DNA of 64,000 nt from Piromyces finnis (Eukaryota > Neocallimastigomycota > Neocallimastigomycetes > Neocallimastigales > Neocallimastigaceae). Below, one piece after another: positions 1-11,160 of this stretch (within the stretch, counting starts at the first letter, position 1; every line of letters starts with the position of its first letter). The DNA is taken from the NCBI GenBank assembly GCA_002104945.1, contig MCFH01000036.1, positions 386,001-450,000 on the forward strand, given 5' to 3'. Under the pieces are notes generated by a model. The model did no database searches. It had not been told where the DNA came from and worked only from the letters and a program-made list of their open reading frames with translations. The position numbers and the translations under genes are program-made.

Positions 1-346
1 TCTACATCATGTAAAAATACTATTCACAAGCTTTCTGGTGTCGACATTCTTGATTCAAATTTTTACCAATTTAAATATTTAATGAAAAGTAAAGTCAAAC
101 AAGTTTAGTGTCAAAAAGCGAATCAAATTTACTAACAACAAACCAAAACTAGAATTTTTAAAGAAAATTTACAACTAGAATTCAAAAAAGAAACTTTAAA
201 CAAAGCATCGTAACAATTTTTGTACTATCCAGCCAGTACTTTTAAGAAGAGAGAGAGAGACAGATTTTTTTCCATATACGTTATATTTATAATTTTTATT
301 AGTATTTATTTTATATTCAATATTTTTTTAATTAGAATTTATTATC

Positions 347-3196
347 ATGTCAGTCCTTTATATTAAAGATAAGAATTATATCAGACGTGGTACCCGGTCT
401 CATGGTATCCCCTTAGATGATATTCGCTCCTTCTTTATCCGTGGTATTCGATCATGGTCAGTAAATATGCTATGGGAAAAACTCGAGGTTATTCTAGAAG
501 ATAAATTTAATTCAGTTATTAGTGTTAAATATTTTCAAACTTTCAATGATCACTTTTTCTTAGTCAAGGTTCATGGTTCATCGAAAGATTGTATTAAAAT
601 CTTACACATGTTAAAGAAGAAACTTTCAGTTACCTCAATTTCCTTTTCAGCTCGTAGTAGAAGGAATCACAAATACACTTTTTCCACACTCAAACGTAAA
701 ATTTTAGTTTCTAATAAACATCAACTTTCAATTCAACAATCACTTCAACAATCAGTTCAACAATCTCATCAACAATCCGATCTTCAACAAGATCTTCAAC
801 AGGATCTTCAACAAGTTTCCCATCATGAAAATATTCCAGATCTACAGCAAACACAATTTCAATCTCAACATTCAACAATTAATTCTAATAGCTCTATCAA
901 CTCTGCTAACAGTTCAATAGTTGATAGTTCTTCAGTTTCACAGCCATCTAGTAATAGTTCTACTTATTCCTCTGATGCATCATCCATTAATAATGATGAC
1001 CTTGATAATAATAATAATAGCAACGATTCTTCCTCATCCAACAAGCCTGATAACTTTTCTTTTTGTCTTAGTTGGAACACCAATGGGTGGAATCACGAAA
1101 AGAGAGATAGTATTAGCTATTTCACAGCTATTTTCAAACCATTATTTTTATGTTTCCAAGAAACTGGTAATGGTTCTGGTTCGAATACAGATTATCCTTG
1201 TCGTGTTACTTTGCGAAACTATAGACACTTTTTCAAGAAAGCTGACGAATCAGTTCCAGGAATGAGAGGTTTATATTTAGGTTTTCACAATTCGTGTCAA
1301 GCCTCACTTGAAAACTTCTCTGGAAAGTATATTATTTCTATTTATACTTTTAGTCTCTGGAATAGATTCAAATGCTCGATTGGAAATGTTTATATGCCTC
1401 ATAGTCATCACAACATCTATGTTGATCATGCAAAGTTAGAAGTTCGCTTGTGGTTACAAACTCATTCATCCCATCCATCGATTCTTGTTGGTGATTTTAA
1501 TATGTCTAAAGTAAAATTATCCAACTGGTTATCAACTAATGGATTAGGAGATTGGGAAATTCTTCCGCTTAGAGGGTCGACTATCTCTTGGACTCGAGGT
1601 GATCAATCTTCCGACATTGACCATGCTCTTATCAATTCGAAGATGAAAGATCTTATTCACTCAGGATCATTTATAAATAATTTTTATCCTGTATCAGACC
1701 ATAAGCCACTTCTTATTAATGGTAAAATTATTCCTATGGAAGGTTTTTCTAATGACTTTAATGTTCCTAAGAAAATTCTGAAATGGAATAGATTAAAATG
1801 TATTGAGGAAAAGGAATCTATTCTCAGTCATAATAAATTCCAAATACTTTCAGCAAAATTCAACGATCCTAATGTTTCTACAGATGAACTTTCCAAAGAG
1901 TTTACTTCAACTGCTTTTTCAATTGCAGACGAGCTCAGTATTACCTCAGCTAATAATGTTATAAAGTCTTCATTTCATATTTCACAACAAATTTTTAATC
2001 TTCAAAAAATCAAAATGAAGTTGTATAAGAGATTTAAAAAAGAAAGAATTTATGATATAGATGAATTTATTAAAAGAATTAAAATCTACCGTAAGCTCAT
2101 TGATTACATCCACAAAAGATGTAATGAATTTAGGAAGCAAGAATATCTTCATTGGATTAAAACAGGATGTGAGTATATGAAGAGTCATAATCCTAAGAAG
2201 GCCTGGAAATGGATCAAGAAAACTGCAAAAATTGGAAAAGATTCTTTCTTTATTGCTCAACCAATTAAAAACAAAAATGGAGAATTAGTTGTTGCTACAG
2301 AAGAACAACTTGAAGTGTGGCATGATCATTTCGAAAACCTTGCATCAGATCCAAGTGGTGTAAGTCTTGATTTGGAGCATTGGTATGAAGAACCAACGAA
2401 TAAACGTTTTTCACTTCCTATGCTTGATGAATGGGATATCAACCAAGATATTATTATTGATGAAGTCAAGTCAGCTATCCTCTCTACTCCAAATTATAAA
2501 GCATCAGGTCCAGATGGTATTCCAATTGAATTTTACAAAGCATTAATTCCATCAAGTAATGATTCTAATAATGCTACAGGTAATAATTCTTCTGGTAATA
2601 CTACTTCAGATAATGATGCTCATGGTTTAAATTTTATTCTTAAATTATTTAACCGTATTTGGGATGGAGATTTCCCCAACTCATGGAATGAATCCAGTAT
2701 TGTTTCTATTCCTAAGAAGGGAGATTTGACAGATTGTGATAACTATCGAGGTATATCACTTATCAATAATGGTATTAAGTTGATTTCCAAAATTGTCACC
2801 ACTAGAATTTCAGAATATGGTCTAAAGAATAATTTCATTAGACCTGAACAATTTGGTTTTCGAAAAAAGGAAGAAAGTATCAGTCTTTTCATTTCAATCC
2901 AAGAAATATGCCGTAGACGTCAATTAGATAATAAAGAGACATATTTGGCCTTTTTTGATCTCAGGAAAGCATACGATTCAGTCCCAATCGGTAATATTCT
3001 CCATAAATTAGATTGTTTAGGAATCCGAGGTAAGAGTTTACAATTTATCAAAAATTTATATTTAACATCTAAGGCTAATGTCAAATTAGATGGACAATTC
3101 TCGAAATCTTTTGATGTGAAGAAAGGAGTCCGTCAAGGTTGCCCTCTTTCTCCTATTCTCTTTAATCTCTTTATTAATGATATATTTAAAGAGTGA
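347..3196 (+). pseudogene. LINE polyprotein, 5' part: N-terminal domain, endonuclease, RT to motif B
   Basis: The frame codes 949 residues. Residues 1-115 are a basic region without a recognised motif. Residues 125-235 are Gln- then Ser/Asn-rich linker. The endonuclease starts near residue 237 (LSWNTNGW), with VGDFN near 380 and SDHKPLL near 450, the conserved APE-family catalytic blocks. The reverse transcriptase follows: ASGPDGIP near 719, YRGISL, EQFGFR, motif A FFDLRKAYDSV near 870 and motif B RQGCPLSPILF near 928. An Asn/Ser-rich stretch of about 25 residues interrupts the early RT region after the PDGIP block. The frame stops at TGA 3194-3196, before the catalytic FADD motif, which continues in the next frame, so the protein as read lacks a complete RT active site. 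Confidence 0.9.
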
Positions 3197-4874
3197 AGAT
3201 CTAGGAGTCAGTTTAGGTGACACTCGATGCTGTGGTGGACTTTTTGCAGATGATATAGTTATTTGTGCTCCAACAAGAGGATACTTAAAAAAGATGCTTA
3301 GAAGAGTTAATGAATGGGCCTTGTATAATGAAATGGAATTTGGTATCCAGAAATGTTCAACGATGGTGATTCGTCCTGAATCAATAGAAAATCAGAACAA
3401 GAGAGATCCAACATTTTACTTAGCAGGACAACCCATTCCAACTACTGATTGTTATACTTATCTTGGTGTTCCATTTGATAAGAATCTGTCCCTTAAACCA
3501 GTAATTAAAGCTCTTAATAACAAGGTTTTGAAAGGACTTTTCTCAGTCAGTAAATTCTTAAGAAATCCTAATATTCCTATTCCTTTCAAAAAGCTAGTAC
3601 TTAACTCACAAGTGATTAGCAGAGTTTCATACTTTGCACCATTACTTGGATCCAACAAAGCTAGGTCTAGGATTGCTCAGAAGCATGTTAACAAAGGAAT
3701 ACGATGGATTGCCGGAGTTCATAAAGCTGTATCGTTTATATCTTTATACTCTATCTCAAAAGATTTGAATATTCCTCCATTGTCAGCCAAATGTGCTTTA
3801 GCTCAGGTTAGATGTTTTAACAAATGGAAAAACTCAAATTGTATTATCTCACACCTTGTCAATTACATTCCTAAATTTAGAAAATACACGTGGTGCAAAT
3901 CACTTGATAAAAAATTAAAGAAACATGGAGATGTTAAAGCAGTTAAAAACTTTTATTGGAAAGATCTCAAAGGGAATTCAATCAAAGCGCAATATTATGA
4001 TGATAATAAATTTATTGAAACTAAAGATTTTATCAAATTATGTTATGAATACCCAGAGTTTGCCTATGGCTTCTACTGGCTATTGAAAGCAAGAAGCGGA
4101 TACAAGTTGGATGCTAGAGTTGCCAAAGCTGCTAAATTTGTTGATCCAGTTTGTCCTAACTACTGTCCATGTTGCAAGTGTGGTGTTCAAAGTATTAAAC
4201 ATTGGTTATTAGATTGTCCAACATTTAGAGATATCCGTATTAAACATTATGATTCCATAGTCCAGCTACTAAATTTTTTCAGTCAATGTAATTCCAATAG
4301 TCCTATCAATAATAATGAAATTGATAATATCAGTAGAGATAGCAATAACAGTAATAGTAATAGTAACAATAATAATAATAACAATAGTAATAATAACAAT
4401 AGTAGTAATAGTAATAATAGAAATAGTAATAATAACAATAGTAGTAATAGAAATAATAATATTAATAATGATAGCAATAGTGAAGATAATAATTCTAATT
4501 TAGATAGTAATTTAGTTAATGATAGTAATAGTTCTAATAATCCGGTGAATATTAATGTGTATGATTATTCTAGTGTGTGCAGTAAAATATTTAAATTCCT
4601 TCTTGGGGGAAGAAGTTTTAACAATATTAATTACAATTCAAGGGAATGGAAAGAACTTTGTAAGCGTCAGATTCAATCTGGTACTAACGAAGGAACACCA
4701 TTCTTGACGGTAACCGCGGAACTTCTAACCAAAATCATGCCTTTTGCTATTGGCCAGCAATGGACAATGTTCAAAAGGTTTGAAGCAACATCCAAGAGCG
4801 TCAATGCTGAAGAAACAGTAAGACAGGCCAGGAGGGCCAGCGCAACCAATGGAGATCATAATTTTGTTCCATGA
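3177..4874 (+). pseudogene. LINE polyprotein, 3' part: RT motif C onward, zinc knuckle
   Basis: This frame overlaps the previous one by 20 bases and continues the same protein. It opens with the RT motif C (FADD, about 3246-3257), then the thumb region. Near 4160-4220 is a Cys/His cluster (CPNYCPCC...HWLLDCP) like the zinc knuckle that ends many LINE proteins. Between the zinc knuckle and the conserved C-terminus lies an Asn/Ser-rich run encoded by AAT/AGT repeats (about 4295-4540), an unusual expansion. Its first ATG is only an internal codon, so this is not an independent gene. The shift needed is equivalent to losing two bases or gaining one near 3190, between RT motifs B and C. A programmed frameshift inside the RT core would be unusual; mutation or sequencing error is more likely. 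Confidence 0.88.
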
Positions 4875-5111
4875 CAAAATTTTGATCTTTGGCTCGGTGT
4901 CCCATTGGAAGTCAAATACAATTATTATACTTTAGTATGATAGTGGCTTTCTTACTTTAATTAAAATTACTAGAATACATTATACCCAATTTTTATTCAT
5001 TTGTGTTTATTTAAACATATTTTTTTTATTTTTATTTTTATTTTTTAATTTTTTATTACATGTATTATAATTTTAATTAAATTAATAATAAAGTTTATAA
5101 TATTTGATGCC

Positions 5112-5142
<31 letters not shown>

Positions 5143-5145
<3 letters not shown>

Positions 5146-5512
5146 CGTGAGCTAATCAATTATATCCATAAAAGATATAATGAGTATAGGAAACAAGAAT
5201 ATCTTTATTAGATTAAAACAATATCAATTATAATTCAAGGGAATGGGAAGAACTTTGCAAGTGCCAGATTCGATCGGACACTTATGAAGGAATATCATTC
5301 TTGACGGGTAACAGCGGAACTTCTAACCAAAATCATTCCTTTTGTTATTGACCAGCAATAGTCAATGTTCAAAAGGTTTGAAACAACATCCAAGAGCGTC
5401 AATGCTGAAGAAACAGTAAGACAGGCCAGGAGGGTCAGCACAACCAATGGAGATCATAATTTTGTCCCATGATAAAATTTTGATCTTTGATGCTGTTTAA
5501 AAAAAAAAAAAA
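5143..5512 (+). mobile_element. Internally deleted second LINE copy, fused to the first
   Basis: It starts directly after the poly(A) of the first element. Bases 5143-5220 match 2087-2164 of the full copy; the match then jumps to about 4621 and runs to about 4890; a second jump goes to the terminal TTTGATGC block at about 5103, followed by its own poly(A) (5499-5512). About 2.46 kb and about 0.21 kb are therefore missing. Short shared bases (ACA at the first join, TTTG at the second) sit at the junctions. Several substitutions and an extra base show that it is non-coding. Confidence 0.9.
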
Positions 5513-5530
5513 CTTAAGATTAAAGGATTA

Positions 5531-5571
<41 letters not shown>

Positions 5572-6290
5572 CAATTAGCAGAAAAGAAAATTCAAAGAAA
5601 AATTTAACTTTAGGAAAGTTTATAATTTGATTCCAATTTTTAATATTCCTTACCAAACTCAACAACTTTGGGATTTTTTATTCTTTGAAAAGGAATATAG
5701 TTTTCAATGATAAATATTTTAAAAAGACTTTTACAATTTATTATAGAGCATATATTAATAATATCCATTTATTATCAATCCATATTGTTTAACTCTTTTT
5801 TTTTTTTTTTTTATTATATGTTTTAATTTTTTTTTTCTTTGGGAGGGTATTATTTTTTAATTATATTTTTAATTTTTCTTATTCATTTCTTCGTAGTGTT
5901 TTTTTTTTTTTTTTTTTTTTTTAATTTATTTTTTAGCTATTCCTAAAGCTATTAATTATTTCTTTTACATATATATTATTAATGAATTATTTTTATATAT
6001 GTCTATCTAATTATCTAATTCATCAATACGATACAATAGGTTATTTAAAAATTTAAATGCCTATAATATATATAATATGAATATTGATTTGTAAATATTT
6101 TATTTTTAGGATTTTAATTATATATAATAAATTATGATATAATTATGTAATATCTATAATTTTTATGAGATATTGTTACATAAAAACGTTTTATAATAAT
6201 ATTTTATAATAAATATATGATTTTTTTTTTGAATAAGTAAATAACTTTTTCTTAAAAGTCATATTTACTTTAATTATTTACAATTGTACT
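5513..6290. other. AT-rich spacer
   Basis: It contains several long poly(T) runs (about 5531-5565, 5797-5811 and 5900-5922). I looked for ATPase-domain motifs that would complete the adjacent ABC transporter relic on the minus strand and saw none. No gene is supported. Confidence 0.6.
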
Positions 6291-6299
6291 TTGATCATC

Positions 6300-8655
6300 A
6301 CTAACTTTTTGAAAAAAGGAAATATTTTTTTTAGATACTTCAAATAATCTTTTTGTATCTGGACAGAATGATTTTGCCCTAACAATAAGAGTATAGTGTT
6401 AATGAACAGGATAAAAATGATTTGACTAATTTATCTGTAGCAATTAAATCATTTTTTACACTCATAATAATACAATAAATGGTATACATTGAGAAATACC
6501 ATATTGAATACCTTTACCATTAATTACACGTTTTCTATTTTCTTTAATGAGTTTACTATAATAAAGTTGACTACATTGCTTTTCTAAATTACGAGCTTTT
6601 ATAGTATTTATATTATTTGATGACACAACAACAATTTCAGCACTCTTTAACTTATAATAACGTATATTCCTACAATTGCAATAATTATAATTAAAAGACC
6701 TAATACAACAAGACAAGTCTAAAGAATTTACAAATACTAAGGTAAAACCAACAATGAGAGAAGTTATGACTTCTAATATAAAACCAATGTATATACTAAA
6801 TCCTTGAACTACTGAAGAATCTTTAAGGTATTGAATCGTATTATTATCTTTGTCATTTGATGCAAAAAGAAAATATTTTTTCTCTAAAAATATAGGTTAC
6901 ATTTTCCCCAGAAAAAGAATGTCCACTAAATTGTAAAGTATAGAATACAAAACTACCGGGACCAAGACAAATGAATTTATTTATATTGTTATTATCATCT
7001 GTGGCAATTAAATATTTTGTAACTCATATAGGAAGGGTACAACCATTGAATACATTTCCTAACCAACCTACAAAATTATCAATAATATAATTTTATACAA
7101 TAGGTAAAGTAATGACTAAAAAGACTTTTTATTGGGATTGATTCGTCACTTAAATATTCATTATCTAAATATTCATGAATATCAGAAGATGTGTGACTCT
7201 TTATTTGAACGTTTTCTTGAAGCTATTGATTTTTTATTTCTTCATTATCCATTTCATACTTTGACTTATTTTCAGTTAATTCTTTTAATCTTTTTAAAAT
7301 TTTTCTTGAATTAACAATACCAATAATATGTCTAATTGAGGATAAAAGCATCATACTACCAATAGCCATATCACCAATAATATTTAAAATATCACCTCTT
7401 TTCATAATATAATTAGTTACATTTTTAAAGAATAAACCTACAAAGATGAATCCTACAGCAAGCACACCTCCAAATAAAATACCTTTTATGATAAATTTAT
7501 AAATTCCATAATTTCTGGTAGGCTTTAATAAATTCATAAAGATATCAATATGTTTTCTTTCAATATTCAATGAGAGATTATTGTTAATAATATTGAGAAT
7601 TTTTTTTGATGTATTCAATGGTAGAATCAAAAGCCTTTTTACTTTTTTTGTCGAAAAATTTAGTAAAACTAATTGAAATATCTTTTGTTTTATTGATCAT
7701 TTTTTTTGAACAGATTATAGTATATAGCATATAGTATTATAAATAATATAGAATAGTTAGTTTATTTATATTATTTGTATTATTTATATTATTTCATTAT
7801 ATATTATATTTAAAATATTAATATTTACCATCAATTATAAAGGCTATAATCACAGCAGCTAATAAAACTATATATATTAATGTTTAAAATAATTATTTAA
7901 AAATATTAATATTTTTTTATATATATTATGATAAAACTTTATCTCTAAAAATTTATTGATATGCATACTTTAGGATAATTTCCATTAACTTTTAAATGCA
8001 AAAATATAACGTATAATAAAAGTAGTGACATTTTTGAAAATTTTTCCAATACTAATCCCATTACTTTCACCAATTAACGCAATATCTTTATTTATGTTTA
8101 TTATTAATTCATCTATTTTTTCTTTATCTTTTTTCGTCAATATTTTAATTTAAAGAAGCTATTATGGTATATTAATAATTAATATTTAACACACTAATAA
8201 TATACTATTTCTATACTAATATTTATGCTATATAATAAAAAATATATATTTTGTATTTAATACAATACGAACCACTGTATAATTTTGAATGGAGTCTACT
8301 ACTAATACGAAAAGAACCATAATCTAAAGTAATATAGGCTATATATCCAGTTATTAATGCAATACCAGTAATAATAGCAAATTTATAGACAATACTGTAT
8401 AACTTATCCATTGAGTCATTAATCTTTTAATAAAAAATTAAATGGGAATTTATGATCATAATTTTAATTACTTTTATTATTATATACTATATAGTAAAGA
8501 GAGAAAAAAAAAAAAACTACACTTTCAAAGCTTAATTGGGCATTACTACTTTGAGTATTTCGCATATTAGAAATTATGGCTTCAATATTTATTTCTGGAT
8601 GCTTCATTATAAAATCAAGAATTTCGATAGGATTTCGTGTTTTAGCTATTTCCAT
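6300..8655 (-). pseudogene. Decayed ABCB (P-glycoprotein-type) transporter, membrane domains only
   Basis: Read on the minus strand, short fragments in changing frames follow the order of a full ABCB exporter. 8411-8223 gives the first-helix region with a GYIAY...ISSRLHSKLY pattern. About 8130-7975 gives a NKDIALIGESNG...FAFKS segment, where a TAA (7985-7987) breaks the conserved WKL. 7720-7223 gives the intracellular loop and helices 5-6 (IKGILFGG, then KRGDIL...IGSMMLL), with a one-base shift in an A run near 7590. 7200-7100 gives a pre-TMD2 linker (SDESIPIKSLF), and about 7085-6905 NVFNGCTLPI and FSGENVT. 6850-6462 gives the TMD2 core (LIVGFTLVFVNS, then NTIKARNLE and GIQYGISQCIPF). 6390-6300 resembles the linker before NBD2. 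No Walker A, ABC signature or Walker B is visible. The 8655-8464 end is assigned only by position. Confidence 0.72.
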
Positions 8656-8659
8656 TAAT

Positions 8660-9285
8660 TACATAACAGTATTATCCTTTTATACAAAATAAGGAGAATA
8701 TAATTTAAAGATTAAAAATAATTTTTTAGTATAATTTTATAATAATAAAAATAAATATATAGAATTACATCCTTTATATTTAAGGTTGCCTTGACTTTTT
8801 TTATTAATTGTAACTGATAAAAGTGTATTTAATAGATCTCCTAATAAAGATAGTCTTGAGCATACATATATTAATTAGTTTATTTAATAATTATTTAATA
8901 TTTTTTAAAAAATAAAGAATAAGTAGTAATTACAAAAAAGGTAAAACAACATTCAAGCATTATGGAAAAAGTAATACCAATTAATACCAAAATTTTTTTT
9001 AGTTTCAGTACTTTTGATATTTTTAAAACTGTTTTCATTTTTAGCTATCATTTCTATTTTATTTTTCGCTTTTTCATCTTTTTCTTTTTTTAATATAGTG
9101 TTTTTTATATATATTTTTTGTTTCGTTTTAATAAAAAAAGAGAAGAATTAAAACTATTTATATTCCTTTTAAAAAATCTGTTTGTTAGTAAATAACATTA
9201 TCCATTTTTTCATTTTTATAATTCATTTTTTTTTTAAGACTTCCATATATCCTCATCTAACCCATGAATTATATATGATATGTGA
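8660..9285. other. AT-rich spacer, no feature seen
   Basis: Low-complexity A/T sequence between the ABC relic and the GC-rich island. No open frame or RNA-like pattern stands out. Confidence 0.5.
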
Positions 9286-9710
9286 ATGTACATTATTGTA
9301 CGTTACCACATCAGTACGACGTCGGCACAATCACCCTTCTGGGCAGGGCTAATATGGAATGGCTTATTGCTCTTAACGATCCTTTCATACAAGACCAAAC
9401 TACCAACACCAGTGATCTCCTTGAACCTGTATTAGCGAAGGATAATTAACGATGAGAACAACCCTCAAAGATCATAGTTAGTAGTCTGTGAATTTATTGA
9501 TACCCCTTCCTATGAATATTCTAAACAACAGAGGAAAAACCGCTAGTAACGGAGAAAACTGCCTATCAGAATTAGAATAGAGTCTGGTGGCATGATTATA
9601 CTTACTTGAATTAACCTTTAACCCCTATTCTTTTGGGGCAAACCTGAAACAGGAAAATCGCTAAAGAACTGTCAATGGCGGGGGTTGAACCAGGAGCCTT
9701 ATGAAATTTT
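9285..9710. other. GC-rich island of unknown nature
   Basis: About 420 bases have clearly more G+C (I estimate above 40%) than the surrounding DNA, with sharp edges on both sides. No frame is open throughout. The longest open stretches are about 50-58 codons near the left end of the plus strand (for example a frame with NMEWLIALNDPF), and I recognise no family. Near the right end two small hairpins follow one another (CCCC...GGGG, about 9624-9641; CCTG-AAA-CAGG, about 9645-9655), then a tRNA-like B-box sequence on the minus strand (GGTTCAACCCC), but no cloverleaf can be folded. It could be a structured non-coding RNA, a SINE, part of an LTR element or a transferred fragment. Confidence 0.45.
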
Positions 9711-10568
9711 TATAATTCATAAATTATATTATTGTATTATATATTTTAAGTTTTGTATTAATAATCTTTCAAATCATCTTTCATTCAATAAGGTAAAAAA
9801 ATTAATTTATATGACTCTTTTTTTTTTAAATAAAATTAGGAATAATATCCAATAAAAATAAAAGACTTTTTAAAATCTTGTGTAACACTACCAAAATATA
9901 TCCAAAAGAGAATAAATCAAAATTAAAAAAAAAAATTTTTAAAGATGTAATTTTCCTTTGTTCTTTCTTTTATTATAATTATATTTTTAATAGTAAATAT
10001 TAATAAAGGGAATAGTTAAAAATATAGTAGTAAATAAAAGCATCTATTTATATTATATTATTATATATGTTATTCTTTTTTTAAAGTTAGGCATTATTCA
10101 TTTAACATTTTCATTTTGTATATTAAAAAAATAATTTAAAAATTACTCTTGTTTTTTTAATAAATTTTGGATCGGATATCAAGTCATTAAAATTTTAAAA
10201 AATATTTTAAAAAATATTTTAATATTATTTGTATGAAATATCAATACATTATTTAAATTATATACACATTATTGATGTTATATACATATTCTAATATTAT
10301 TTTACTAATTACTCTATATTTTTTTATAAGAAGTATATAAATTTATTAATTGATAATCAATCTTTTGATAACTTTATTAATCACTAAATATAAAACAATA
10401 TATATCAAAATCAAATAATAAAGAAATTTATGAAAAATACCTTTAAAATGTTAGAAATTTAATCCTTGAATAAATGGATATAATAATTCATGTTGTTCAT
10501 ATATTACGTGTAATACTAAAAATTACTATTCTATGAAATAAAAATTAGAATATAATAAATCTAACCTA
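9711..10568. other. AT-rich spacer, no feature seen
   Basis: Low-complexity A/T-rich DNA. Nothing supports a gene or RNA. Confidence 0.5.
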
Positions 10569-11160
10569 TGTTACACTTTTAGTCAACAACAATAGTATTA
10601 CTAATGGTGACATTACTTTTACTAATGATTATGAATACGAATAATGCTATAAAACTATTATAGAAAACTAGTACTACTACTAATCTATTACAACATCAGA
10701 GGTTATCCTTACTGATACTTTTTCCTTCCGAATTTTTAAAAAAAATTCGGTAATGAAGATGATATAAAAAAATATGTGACTTTGAACATATTATTATTAA
10801 ATTCATATAGTTTTGTTATAATATTAACTATTTCCTATAATGTATAAGAATGTAATACAAGTGTAAGAACTTGTAATGTAAAATAATACTATAGATGTAT
10901 TATCCATACAATTCCAGCCTTATTATTGGTCATTTGGTTATTAGGTAGGCTTCATTCGTATAAATAGAATAGTGAATAATTATTATTAAGAGGGCTTCTT
11001 GTTTTTAGTTAAAGTTTTAATAGTTAACAACGACGAAGTTAATGTTTTAGTTTTAGTATTTAGACAGAATAGAAATATTGGAATGTAATAAATAAAGTTA
11101 TTAATAAAACATATATTATTAAAATTAAATTCTTTCTATACATAAAATTAACCCGTATCA
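10569..11160 (+). repeat. Possible solo LTR
   Basis: A 592-base block begins TGTTAC and ends GTATCA, imperfect inverted termini of the TG...CA type. It contains a TATAAATAG box (about 10959-10967), and about 130 bases downstream an AATAAA (about 11089-11095), the usual promoter/polyadenylation order of an LTR. Base composition is less extreme than its flanks. It also carries a 9-bp inverted repeat (CCGAATTTT / AAAATTCGG, 10728-10750). I see no target-site duplication, no second LTR and no internal coding region, so the call is tentative. Confidence 0.33.

Larger units (their letters stand above)
1..5142 (+). mobile_element. Near full-length non-LTR (LINE-type) retrotransposon, frame-broken
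   Basis: Layout is an AT-rich leader (1-346), one long coding region in two overlapping frames (347-3196 and 3177-4874), a 3' UTR and a poly(A) tail of about 28 A (5115-5142). The sequence just before the tail, TTTGATGCCGTT, is found again before poly(A) or poly(T) in the other copies at 5.1-5.5 kb and 60.5-61.07 kb, so it marks the true 3' end. Apurinic-type endonuclease and reverse transcriptase motifs place it among EN-containing LINEs. No RNase H domain is evident. The 5' end may lie left of the window. No target-site duplication can be checked because the left flank is absent. Coding GC content is clearly above the neighbourhood, and 3'-end identity with the copy near 61 kb is high, suggesting fairly recent activity. 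Confidence 0.93.

Noticed and set aside
4283-4503. Poly-Leu and poly-Ile frames on both strands
   Set aside because: Shadows of the Asn/Ser-coding repeat in the LINE protein.
9680-9705. Possible tRNA gene (B-box-like GGTTCAACCCC on the minus strand) or LTR primer-binding site (TGGCGGGGG)
   Set aside because: T-arm stem does not pair, acceptor spacing is wrong and no D or anticodon arm can be placed.
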